From positions 124,001 through 188,000 of the forward strand of contig NZ_WQHX01000008.1 in assembly GCF_013035425.1 (NCBI RefSeq): a DNA stretch of 64,000 nucleotides. Direction: 5' to 3'. The number at the start of each line of letters is the position of its first letter. The first letter of the stretch is position 1. This document shows, piece by piece, positions 55,878 through 64,000 of the stretch. This DNA comes from Ruegeria arenilitoris (GTDB lineage Bacteria > Pseudomonadota > Alphaproteobacteria > Rhodobacterales > Rhodobacteraceae). A program made the position numbers and the translations under genes. The notes under the pieces were generated by a model. It saw only the letters and a program-made list of their open reading frames with translations, ran no database searches and was not told where the DNA came from.

Positions 55878-56726
55878 TAGTTTGCAAAATTGTAGTTACT
55901 GTATGGCGTGCGTCATCGCTGAAGACAGTTTTTGGGGCTAATTTAAGTTGTGTGACCATATTTGAGTTTCAAAACATCTCACATCATAAGCCTAAATGGT
56001 CCTGACAAGAAAAATTGCGGATTCCCGTTTTCCGTTAATAAGGCTTCGCCCTATCCGGTAAGATTCCGTATTCTGGAAGAAGTCGTATCTTCTACATCAT
56101 GCCCTGGCGCGCATTTACTATCTCATTCAGAAAGACAATCCAGATAGTTATCCAGTTTCAAATTCTTTTCGAGATAGAATTTCTTATTTCAACCGCCTTT
56201 CGGCAACTTAATCGGCGACGCAGTGTATCCTATATCTAAGGGCAGGCTAGGCTTTACTGCGCGTCCGTTGATGGAGAGTAATGGACTTTCAAGGAGCACT
56301 TTGAAGACGGAATCCTAATTGCTCACTGACTGAGTTGTAGCTGCCGCCTGATGTCGAAAGTCGCTTAGTAGCTACCAGTGGCGCAAAGACCTCGCGAACA
56401 CAATGATTAAGAATCGAATCAATGTTACTTTGGCCGGTTAGAAACTTGAAAAATTGGACCGCAGCCCTGCCCATTTAGTTACATCTAAAGGCAGTGCGTC
56501 ATAGATAAAAAACGCTTCAATTATCATTGAAAACTGGCCGCGAAATTCAGATCATAGCGCATGAAGCACAAAGTGATCTTTAGTGAGACAGGTCGAATTG
56601 CTAAACAGACCAGTAGATGTGAACAACCGAAACGTTGGGCGCTAGCTTAGTTATTGTAGTTGAGGCGCCAATTTGCCTTAGTGGTAATGAAGAATGCGCT
56701 GTTGACCAATTTGAGGCCTTATTATC
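55878..56726. other. 849-bp AT-rich stretch without a recognised gene
   Basis: Stops occur often in all frames. The longest open frames (55962-56147 plus, 56289-56474 minus, both about 61 codons) have no similarity I recognise. It may be the remains of one or more lost glycan genes between wbpE and the epimerase gene. No terminator, insertion-sequence end or RNA was identified. Confidence 0.5.
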
Positions 56727-57740
56727 GTGCAAAAGATCCTGATCACAGGCACCGCCGGCTTTATCGGTTTTCATCTAGCCAATCTGCTTCTCGCAAACGG
56801 TGACAAGGTTTTTGGCTACGATGGGATGACCGAGTATTACGATGTCCGGTTAAAGAAGCACCGCCATGCGTTGCTTTTACAAAATCAAAATTTTTCGTGT
56901 GATGAAGAAATGTTGGAGAATACCGCAAGATTTGATGAAGTTGCGGACCAATTTAAACCTGACGTCATTGTGCACCTGGCTGCGCAAGCTGGTGTCAGGT
57001 ACAGCCTTGAAAACCCCCGTGAATATATCAATGGAAACATCCTAGGGACATTTAATGTTATGGAGGCGGCGCGGCGTCACAAAGTCAATCATCTTCTAAT
57101 GGCGTCAACCTCGTCTGTTTACGGTGCAAACACCAACATGCCCTATGATGAGCGTGAAAAGGCTGATACCCAGCTAACGATCTACGCAGCTACCAAAAAG
57201 GCGAATGAGAGCATGGGACACACCTACGCCCATCTATGGGATTTGCCGACAACGATGTTTCGCTTCTTCACTGTCTATGGCCCATGGGGACGACCCGACC
57301 TCGCCTTCTTTAAATTTGTAGAGGCTATCCTAGATGATCGACCTATCGATGTTTACAATCACGGAAATATGTACCGTGATTTCACATACGTGGATGACTT
57401 GGTACGGGCTATTTCCCTCCTGATCAAAACTGTCCCCGTTCGCCCTAAATGTAGGGAGGATATCGAAGAGTTTGACAGCCTAAGTCCGGTGGCACCCTTT
57501 CGTATTGTTAACATTGGCAACTCGGAAAAAATCCGACTTTTAGATTTTATTGATGCAATCGAAGAGAGTCTCGGAAAGAAGGCGATCCGGAATTACATGG
57601 ACATGCAGCTTGGGGATGTTCCGGCAACCTGGGCTAACACCTACCTTTTGAAACAATTAACAGGTTATCGACCCCATACGGACTTTAAAGACGGCATTCG
57701 TAAATTTGTGGATTGGTATCGAGAGTACTACGACAAGTAA
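56727..57740 (+). CDS. UDP-glucuronate 4-epimerase-like NAD-dependent epimerase
   Basis: A 337-residue short-chain dehydrogenase of the extended class: NAD loop G8-T-A-G11-F-I-G14, YSLENPREYINGNILGTFN, catalytic Y153-x3-K157, and FRFFTVYGPWGRPD, all typical of UDP-GlcA 4-epimerases (LspL, Cap1J). It would supply UDP-galacturonic acid for the surface polysaccharide. Starts with GTG; no good ribosome binding site is visible. It lies alone after an 849-bp gap. Confidence 0.87.
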   Translation: MQKILITGTAGFIGFHLANLLLANGDKVFGYDGMTEYYDVRLKKHRHALLLQNQNFSCDEEMLENTARFDEVADQFKPDVIVHLAAQAGVRYSLENPREYINGNILGTFNVMEAARRHKVNHLLMASTSSVYGANTNMPYDEREKADTQLTIYAATKKANESMGHTYAHLWDLPTTMFRFFTVYGPWGRPDLAFFKFVEAILDDRPIDVYNHGNMYRDFTYVDDLVRAISLLIKTVPVRPKCREDIEEFDSLSPVAPFRIVNIGNSEKIRLLDFIDAIEESLGKKAIRNYMDMQLGDVPATWANTYLLKQLTGYRPHTDFKDGIRKFVDWYREYYDK

Positions 57741-58150
57741 GGTTTTTTGGATTTTGAGGTTTTTTTTGCGTTTGAAGCCCAAATCTGGAATTTCAGTTTC
57801 GACAATATTATCGAATTTCAAACTGCCGTCTGGAAACCAACCAGCCAAGAGGCGGACCACTGTTTTATTATATCTTACCGTGAAAAAGGACGCTTGACGC
57901 AACACGTTTTAGTAGGATTGCTGAACGATGCGGCTCTAACTTTTCACGAAATAAAAATAATCCCGAATAGGTTTTCGTCGAACTAATCTGAGTTTTCCAT
58001 GTTTCGGATGGCGCTATTTTGATCAATCCGTTGGGGTTGCGCTCGCCGGGAGGAGCCTAACTAGACCTAAGGCTAATCTAGCTAAATCTGAAACAACGCC
58101 CAGAGCGATAGAGTTCGAACAGAGGCTGCACCGAAAGACGCTGTTTCAGG
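57741..58150. other. 410-bp intergenic region, epimerase to hslU
   Basis: T-rich at its beginning (GGTTTTTTGG, then a run of eight T), then no recognised gene. Both flanking genes end here, so only terminators are expected. A small inverted repeat CTAGA/TCTAG lies near 58060-58080. One frame reads a plausible 30-residue tail (LTQHVLVGLLNDAALTFHE) without a start, possibly a gene remnant. Confidence 0.45.
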
Positions 58151-59458
58151 TTAAAGAACGTAACGGCTAAGGTCTGTAGACTTCGTCAACTCGCCCAAAT
58201 TGTCGCTGACAAATTGCGCGTTGACCAAAACTTCGGATCCAGCTTTGTCAGGGGCGGCAAACGAGAGTTCTTCGAAGACCCGTTCCATCACAGTATAAAG
58301 CCGTCGTGCACCGATGTTCTCAATACTTTGGTTTACGTCAGCCGCGATACGGGCAAGCGCGGCGATGCCGTCTTCGCTAAAGCTGACGGTGACATCTTCC
58401 GTGCCCATCAACGCCGTGTATTGAAGGGTAAGGGCATTGTCGGTTTCGGTCAGGATGCGCACAAAATCTTCTTCGGTCAGTGCCCGCAGCTCGACACGGA
58501 TCGGTAGACGACCCTGAAGTTCTGGAAGTAAATCTGAAGGTTTGGCTATGTGAAACGCGCCACTGGCGATGAACAGGATATGGTCGGTTTTGACTGGTCC
58601 ATGCTTTGTTGAAACAGTCGTTCCCTCGATAAGTGGCAGTAAATCGCGCTGAACACCTTCACGACTGACGTCACCGCCGCGGGCGTCGGAGCGTGCGCAC
58701 ACCTTGTCGATCTCATCCAGAAACACAATTCCGTTCTGCTCGACGGATTCAAGGGCCGTGCGTGTTACAATCTCATCATCCAACAGCTTATCGGCCTCTT
58801 CACCAATCAACGCGTCGTAACTATCAGCAACGGTCATGCGACGTTTCACCGTCCGCCCGCCAAAAGCTTTGCCGAAAATATCGCCAAGGTTCATCATTCC
58901 CATTTGGCTGCCGGGTTGACCCGGAATGTCGAACATCGGCATCGGGTTTGAAGTATCCGCTAGCTCCAATTCGATCTCCGTTTCGTCTAACTCGCCGGCC
59001 TTGAGTTTCTTGCGGAACATCTCGCGCGTTGACTCGCGGGCATCTTCTCCAGCAATTGCGGCAATAACCCTGTCTTCGGCAGCTTGATGGGCGCGGGCTT
59101 TGACGTCCTCACGCATGTTTTCGCGGGTTTGGATTATAGCCGCATCGACGAGATCACGTACGATCTGTTCAACGTCGCGCCCTACATACCCCACCTCGGT
59201 GAACTTAGTTGCTTCAACCTTAATGAACGGTGCGCGCGCCAATCTGGCCAGTCGACGGCTAATCTCGGTCTTGCCGACGCCCGTAGGGCCGATCATCAGG
59301 ATATTTTTCGGGTAAACCTCGTCACGGATATCGTCCGGAAGTTGCTTGCGCCGCCAGCGGTTGCGCAGTGCAACGGCAACCGCGCGCTTCGCATCCTTCT
59401 GACCAATGATAAATCGGTCAAGTTCCGAGACTATTTCGCGCGGGGTTAGGTCGGTCAA
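58151..59458 (-). CDS. hslU: HslU ATPase of the HslUV protease
   Basis: A 435-residue AAA+ unfoldase. The N-terminus [24 protein letters not shown], Walker [10 protein letters not shown] (57-65), the pore GYVGRD loop, Walker B FLDEIDK and the intermediate domain are all in place. It ends LSRYVL, the conserved tail that inserts into HslV. Its partner hslV is 1.4 kb upstream on the same strand, with an oppositely oriented MFS gene between. Confidence 0.96.
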   Translation of the reverse strand: MTDLTPREIVSELDRFIIGQKDAKRAVAVALRNRWRRKQLPDDIRDEVYPKNILMIGPTGVGKTEISRRLARLARAPFIKVEATKFTEVGYVGRDVEQIVRDLVDAAIIQTRENMREDVKARAHQAAEDRVIAAIAGEDARESTREMFRKKLKAGELDETEIELELADTSNPMPMFDIPGQPGSQMGMMNLGDIFGKAFGGRTVKRRMTVADSYDALIGEEADKLLDDEIVTRTALESVEQNGIVFLDEIDKVCARSDARGGDVSREGVQRDLLPLIEGTTVSTKHGPVKTDHILFIASGAFHIAKPSDLLPELQGRLPIRVELRALTEEDFVRILTETDNALTLQYTALMGTEDVTVSFSEDGIAALARIAADVNQSIENIGARRLYTVMERVFEELSFAAPDKAGSEVLVNAQFVSDNLGELTKSTDLSRYVL

Positions 59459-59649
59459 AGGGCGGTCCTTTCAGTCGGCATGAGTCGGTTGCGGCTTAGG
59501 TAATCACGGTGCAGGCGAAAACAACCAAATCAATTTTCTTGGCTGCGTTGGTTAGCAATGCCTCATCAGGTTTGCAAACCCTTTCCTTAGGCGAATTAAG
59601 CACGCTCTGTTACAGTGATTTCAAGGTGTTGAGGGCCAGGAGCACGGAA

Positions 59650-60891
59650 ATGACAAAAATTGCGAAGATCACCCTGCTGTTTGTCGTGTTCGTGGACCTG
59701 ATTGGGCAAGGGCTGGTCTTTCCGATAATCAACTCTTTGATTATGGAAACGAAGTCCGGGTTTTTGCCGGAAAGCACTCCTGTCGGAACCCGCCATCTAT
59801 ATTACGGGCTGGTTATTGGGTGTTTCTTCCTGTCCTGGTTCCTTGGCGTCGTTTACGTCTCTAAGGTGTCAGATTCGATCGGACGAAAAAATGCGTTGCT
59901 GGTCTGTTTGGGTGGTGCACTGGCAGGGTATGCACTGACAATAGCAGCGCTGTATCTCAATAGCCTACTAATGTTGATCATAGGCCGGTCAATAACGGGC
60001 TTCACAGCCGGAAACCAACCGATTGCGCAGGCGGCAATGATAGATGGCAGTACTGATGCCGCCGACCGGGATCGGAATATGGGGTATATCATAACGGGCG
60101 TAAGCTTTGGATTGGTCGGAGGGCCGATTATAGGAGCAGTGCTTTCCGACGCGGCCTTGCTGGGGAGTTTTGCAACCTTAAAGACACCCTTTTATGGCGC
60201 TTTTGTTCTGGTCTTGATCGCAATTTTCCTCGTGCTTTTCTTTTTCAAAGATATGCGCACTGAACGAACAGCTTTTGTTTTTCGACCGCGCGATGTCACT
60301 GACAGCCTAATCGCAGTTCGCGAACACCCTATGGTTCTGAAAATCTTGCCTGTTTATGCGCTGTTCATGATTTCAAACGTTACGTTTTATGTCTTTGTAG
60401 ATAACTTCCTTACCAGCGCATGGGGATACGGTGTAATTGGCGGCAGTATGGCAATGGTGGTTATCGGGATTGCGCTGGCTTTTTCCAGTACGTTTCTTGT
60501 GAAGCCTGCGCAAGAGCGTTTCAGCAAACACCTGATTATCTATACTTCGTTGGTTGTTATGGTGATCTGCGGCTTTGGCTTTACATTCAGTCCCAGCGGC
60601 GTTCTGAGCTACGTCCCCGTCTTTTTCTTCTATTTCTTCTTTGGCGTGTCGTACCCGACTTTTCTGGGCCTGTTCTCATCTGCTGTCAGCGAGACAGATC
60701 AAGGATGGGTAATGGGCGTTACTACTGCAGTTTTCTGCTTGGCAGGCGGGGTTATGTCCTTGATCGGCGGTGGATTAATGAGTATCGATATCCGCCTGCC
60801 TTACTATATCGTAATCGCTGCTGCCGTCCTGGGCCTGATCGGAATGCAAAGGCGATGGAAAGGTAAAGAAATTTCGACCCTGCTGGCCTAG
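59650..60891 (+). CDS. MFS transporter, TetA-like
   Basis: A 413-residue 12-helix major facilitator. The loop 2-3 motif appears as [12 protein letters not shown] and the antiporter-type [14 protein letters not shown] is in helix 5. Such proteins export drugs or take up small metabolites; the substrate is unknown. ATG 59650 has AGGAG 8 bases upstream; a frame to 59509 is not used. It sits between hslV and hslU on the opposite strand and its end overlaps hslV by 4 bp. Confidence 0.85.
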   Translation: MTKIAKITLLFVVFVDLIGQGLVFPIINSLIMETKSGFLPESTPVGTRHLYYGLVIGCFFLSWFLGVVYVSKVSDSIGRKNALLVCLGGALAGYALTIAALYLNSLLMLIIGRSITGFTAGNQPIAQAAMIDGSTDAADRDRNMGYIITGVSFGLVGGPIIGAVLSDAALLGSFATLKTPFYGAFVLVLIAIFLVLFFFKDMRTERTAFVFRPRDVTDSLIAVREHPMVLKILPVYALFMISNVTFYVFVDNFLTSAWGYGVIGGSMAMVVIGIALAFSSTFLVKPAQERFSKHLIIYTSLVVMVICGFGFTFSPSGVLSYVPVFFFYFFFGVSYPTFLGLFSSAVSETDQGWVMGVTTAVFCLAGGVMSLIGGGLMSIDIRLPYYIVIAAAVLGLIGMQRRWKGKEISTLLA

Positions 60892-61439
60892 ATCGTTTCT
60901 ACCGTCAGGTTCCCGTTGGTATAGACGCAAATATCTGCGGCTATTGCCATGGCGCTACGGGCCACCTGTTCGGCGGACTTTTCGCTTTCCATCATTGCGC
61001 GCGCTGCGGCCAAGGCAAAGTTTCCACCTGAACCGATGGCAGCAACGTTGTGCTCTGGTTCCAGCACATCCCCTGCCCCGGTTATGACGAAAAGATCCTT
61101 ACCGTCCGTCACGATAAGCATTGCCTCAAGTTTTTGCAGGTATTTATCCGTGCGCCAGTCTTTGGCCAGTTCGACCGAAGCACGGGCCAGCTGCCCGGGT
61201 GTAGCCTCCAACTTTGCCTCTAGTCTTTCAAGAAGGGTAAACGCGTCCGCAGTAGAACCGGCAAATCCTGCGACGATTTCAAACCCGCCTGGTGACAGGC
61301 GACGTACCTTTCGCGCAGTGCCCTTAATAACGGTTTGGCCAAGGCTCACCTGACCGTCGCCGGCGATGACGACTTGATCGCCTTTTTTGACACCAATTAT
61401 CGTCGTGCCATGCCAACCGGGAAAATCGCTGTCTGCCAT
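60888..61439 (-). CDS. hslV: HslV proteolytic subunit
   Basis: A 183-residue threonine peptidase. After an 11-residue propeptide ([11 protein letters not shown]) the catalytic T12 would become N-terminal (TTIIGVKKG). [21 protein letters not shown] and [15 protein letters not shown] are family motifs. The start at 61439 is preferred over a frame reaching 61556. A candidate heat-shock promoter lies 28-56 bp upstream. It degrades unfolded proteins with HslU. Confidence 0.95.
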   Translation of the reverse strand: MADSDFPGWHGTTIIGVKKGDQVVIAGDGQVSLGQTVIKGTARKVRRLSPGGFEIVAGFAGSTADAFTLLERLEAKLEATPGQLARASVELAKDWRTDKYLQKLEAMLIVTDGKDLFVITGAGDVLEPEHNVAAIGSGGNFALAAARAMMESEKSAEQVARSAMAIAADICVYTNGNLTVETI

Positions 61440-61466
61440 TAAAGCCTCCGTTACTACAGTCGCTAT

Positions 61467-61495
61467 ATATGGGCCTGTCACGGTGTTGGCGCAAC
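61467..61495 (-). promoter_or_regulatory. Possible heat-shock (RpoH) promoter of hslV
   Basis: On the minus strand CCCATAT (61473-61467) matches the sigma-32 -10 pattern CCCATnT, and GTTGCGC (61495-61489) is a partial -35, spaced 15 bases. It lies 28 bp before the hslV start. The -35 fits only partly. Confidence 0.4.
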
Positions 61496-61636
61496 CCGCT
61501 CTGAAACTGCTCAAAAGATATGCAAAAAATGCAATTCGGGTTTGTTGGACTAGCATTTGTGGGTCCGCGGGTGCGGGACTAGATGAAGTTTACAACCGAC
61601 AATGGGTCGGCTGTTTCAGAAAGCGGGAATGCGCAA

Positions 61637-61831
61637 ATGGCACAAACTGCAACAAAACACGCACCACTCGGAGCAGCTACCATCCTGCACGTAGTGAACG
61701 CGTTTACCACCACCTTCGACGAAGTGATCGAATGGAACAAAAACCGTAAGACTCGCAAAGTTCTGTCGGGTCTCACCGACGCACAGCTGGAAGATATTGG
61801 GCTGGAGCGCGCGGAAATCGCAAAGATCTAA
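61637..61831 (+). CDS. DUF1127 small protein
   Basis: A 64-residue protein whose C-terminal half, NKNRKTRKVLSGLTDAQLEDIGLERAEI, is the DUF1127 (YjiS-like) motif. Such basic short proteins in alphaproteobacteria affect phosphate, polyamine or RNA metabolism. Start at 61637 was chosen because the N-terminal extension to 61583 is not typical; neither start has a strong ribosome binding site. Confidence 0.8.
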   Translation: MAQTATKHAPLGAATILHVVNAFTTTFDEVIEWNKNRKTRKVLSGLTDAQLEDIGLERAEIAKI

Positions 61832-62924
61832 TTTCATGTTTGGACTTTAAGGCCGGGACCTTCGTCTGGTGTATGAGCGGCTCTTGGAACCCGATTGAAG
61901 TTCAGAAGTTGATTGAGCTTTTGGAACGCTGCCAAAAGGGCCGTAACAATATGGTTGGTGTCGGAATCTTGCCCAATTGACTTCCGACCTGCAATTTTGG
62001 CGAGAACTTTTGGCCTGCCAGGAAATGTCTTCGGCGGCTTATAGTTTCAGAAGGGGGCGTTTTGTTTTTTGACCCAACCTGCAGGTTTTTCGAACAGGTT
62101 TAGAACAAATAGGAGCTAGTTTCTGAAGTGGCGAAGCAAGGTAGGGCCAGATGGTTAACGTTCACAAAAAGGCTATGCGGATAAACGCTGAGTTTAGGAT
62201 TCCCCATAGAAAATAGGTGCTCACGGCAATATTAGTGTGTATTGGCGTGGATTGAGGCCGAGTTGGAGGCAGTTTATGGTATGAGTTGGCCGCTATGACA
62301 GCCTTCAACTTTCTAGCGTATATGTCTACTATGCAGCTCGAGCAATGGTCGTCACCTGAGTTCGCCTGTCCGACGGAACCATTTATGCTAGAGATACCAT
62401 ACGTTACACGAACCGTTTAGGTTCTGTGATAGATATAAGAATGTTTGCAACTAATATCTGAATTTGTGAGTAGATATAGTTTGATTCACTGGGTGTTTTA
62501 CGCAGAGCAAAAACTTGATCGAGATGTCCAGCTTGCGCTTAGATAATTTCTAAACTCATAAAAAGAAGTATAATAGATATGTTATTATGCAGCTTAGCGA
62601 GCAGTCGCGCTTTTGTTAGAAACAGCGCTTCCAAATAAGTATTGCAGCCCCAAAATCCACTGTCGCAAGAGCAATATTTGCTGTCGCCGTATTATTTCTC
62701 GCGCAGTTCCTTTACATGAACAAGCCCGAAAGCCTGTTCCCGGGCGGGCCGCTCATAAAGATAAAGGCTTGGTTTTGCGAAGGTTCCAGCTTTCCGTAAA
62801 TGCTGCAAATACGCCAGAGTTTGTGTGAACACTGCTGTTATTAATCAAAATCTCTAGAAAGTTTAGGTTTTATTGGAAACTGATATAGTTAGCTTCGGCT
62901 GGCCAGCGAAAACAATAAGCTCCG
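61832..62924. other. 1.1-kb AT-rich region without a recognised gene
   Basis: Stop codons are frequent and no long frame exists. Short open frames: 61874-61981 plus (35 codons) and 62295-62420 plus (41 codons), neither recognised. Around 62630-62800 one frame reads a hydrophobic segment (AIFAVAVLFLAQFLYMNK) followed by PESLFPGGPL, without a usable start, which looks like a decayed membrane-protein gene. The stretch separates conserved genes from the next accessory block. Confidence 0.5.
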
Positions 62925-63863
62925 TCATTTTTGCCGTTTTGCTATCGCAACCAATACATCATAATGCGCCTTATTACTTGCGCGAAAGCTATCATAGACA
63001 ATTTCAGACGATGGCAAAGCATCTGAAACAAAAGCTTTCCAACTTTCTGGACTCCAGAAGTTTATGTGGTATCGGGAATAGTCAACTCTCCCGTCGGGAA
63101 CAGAGACAATAAGCACACCACCCTCTGAAACAGAACTAAAAACATTCTGCAGAGCATCTTTAGGCCTTTCGAGATGTTCCAACACCTCGGTGCAAAAAAC
63201 TACATCATGCATTTCGTCAAAAGGATCAAAAATGTTCTTTTTGTGGAAAACAGCATTTGGAATAAGTTTCTTGGCATATTTTAGCGCACTTTCTGAAAAA
63301 TCATAACCAACAATTCTTTGCGGCTCACTTCCTTCTATGATCGCGCTGAGCGCAATTCCCGGCCCTGTACCAACATCTGCAATTGACTTGCCATCTAATG
63401 TGACAGACCACTTAGAAAAATTTTTTTTGAGAGCCATGCCAAAATTGAGATAAGGTGTTTCTGATCGAATTTCAGAAAAGAAACTATCCATCCCCTCTTC
63501 GGAATTGTGCTGTATTGGATCTACCTCTTGTTTACCAAACCTCAAATTCTCAACCTTCCTCTTTTCTCTTTCAAGAAGAGATTCGAGTTGCTTTTTCTGT
63601 TGAACAAGTTTTGCATTATTCCCTTTTTGAGCAACGATTTTTAATCCTAATTTCGTGTTGCTATCTTTTACTGCGGCGATCTTTTGTTCTAATTTTTGGT
63701 TGGCTTGCCGGGCAGAACTAAGTTTCTTCTTCAACGCAGCATTGAGATTCGATTCCAATTCTGTGTCGTAGTGTGCCCTAGGGCTCGAATGAGAACGACC
63801 GGAAAGGCCTTTCAAAACCTTCTTCAAGCTCAACGGTCGAAAATAGTGTCTCAAGTCTCGCAA
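62925..63863 (-). CDS. Coiled-coil class I SAM-dependent methyltransferase
   Basis: A 312-residue protein. Residues 40-110 form a lysine-rich coiled coil (repeated KLxxKI/xNxKL heptads); residues 125-312 are a Methyltransf_11/25-like domain with the SAM motif IADVGTGPGIAL, VVGYDFSESAL-like acidic loop and VVFCTEVLEHLERP. It resembles methyltransferases found in polysaccharide loci. The frame opens with a TTG, with TGGAG about 10 bases upstream; no in-frame ATG exists before it. AT-richer than the core genes and probably acquired. Substrate unknown. Confidence 0.75.
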   Translation of the reverse strand: MRDLRHYFRPLSLKKVLKGLSGRSHSSPRAHYDTELESNLNAALKKKLSSARQANQKLEQKIAAVKDSNTKLGLKIVAQKGNNAKLVQQKKQLESLLEREKRKVENLRFGKQEVDPIQHNSEEGMDSFFSEIRSETPYLNFGMALKKNFSKWSVTLDGKSIADVGTGPGIALSAIIEGSEPQRIVGYDFSESALKYAKKLIPNAVFHKKNIFDPFDEMHDVVFCTEVLEHLERPKDALQNVFSSVSEGGVLIVSVPDGRVDYSRYHINFWSPESWKAFVSDALPSSEIVYDSFRASNKAHYDVLVAIAKRQK

Positions 63864-64000
63864 AGCTTTAATACTCCATTTTTAGAGCGGCCACTTGATC
63901 AAGACTCATTAGAGCAATCGTTTTGACAAGCCAATGCCGTTCCGTCTTCCAAATTAGAAAATTTTGAGCTTGGACTGCTTGAATAGTCATTGCTTGATAG

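Noticed and set aside
1..64000. tRNA, rRNA, CRISPR arrays, intact insertion sequences and prophage genes
   Set aside because: None was seen on reading either strand: no transposase or integrase motif, no regularly spaced repeats, no rRNA-like segment.

Overview
The window is a stretch of chromosome from an alphaproteobacterium, most likely of the Rhodobacterales (Roseobacter group). The gene order rho-mnmE-mnmG-rsmG-parA-parB on one side and maf-aroE-coaE-dnaQ-secB-fxsA-timA-mltA-smr on the other is the arrangement known around alphaproteobacterial replication origins. HrcA-GrpE, HemJ, TimA-like, DUF1127 and HslUV proteins and frequent GTG/TTG starts also fit. No rRNA, tRNA, CRISPR array or complete insertion sequence was seen.

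Layout. (1) 1-6.2 kb: a surface-polysaccharide operon with a KdsB-like cytidylyltransferase (cut by the window edge), a galE remnant, two tandem family-2 glycosyltransferases, a GT14-like branching transferase and a two-domain sulfotransferase. (2) 6.2-33 kb: ordinary core genes: L,D-transpeptidase, a NaChBac/NavAb-type voltage-gated sodium channel, an Fe-S RNA methyltransferase, a pair of ABC exporters, CCA-adding enzyme, two Nudix hydrolases, Hsp33, a response-regulator phosphatase with a divergent Hpt protein, ilvA, argG, a DUF898/M48 pair, msrA, a ribokinase-like kinase, maeB, mutS, grpE, hrcA, rph, rdgB, hemW. (3) 33.8-48.2 kb: the origin neighbourhood. Two perfect 16-bp parS palindromes lie in rsmG and over the mnmG start codon. 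The 405-bp gap between divergent hemJ and maf is AT-rich, carries DnaA-box-like nonamers and is proposed as oriC. (4) 48.4-57.7 kb: an AT-richer accessory block with genes on both strands and an 850-bp gene-free stretch. It encodes WbpA-, WbpI-, WbpB- and WbpE-like enzymes, a family-4 glycosyltransferase and a UDP-glucuronate 4-epimerase. (5) 58.1-61.9 kb: hslU and hslV, separated by an oppositely oriented MFS transporter, then a DUF1127 gene. (6) 61.9-64 kb: about 1.1 kb of non-coding, AT-rich, apparently decayed DNA and a coiled-coil methyltransferase, the edge of another accessory block.

Most interesting system: the 48-56 kb block contains the WbpA/B/E/I route to UDP-2,3-diamino-2,3-dideoxy-uronic acids, but no WbpD N-acetyltransferase is visible. 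In its place, between wbpB and wbpE and overlapping wbpB by 4 bp, sits a formyltransferase fused to C-terminal ankyrin repeats, the layout described for the 3-amino-sugar N-formyltransferase QdtF. This predicts a 3-formamido uronic acid (for example UDP-ManNAc3NFoA) in the surface polysaccharide. The functional prediction is inference and has not been tested here.
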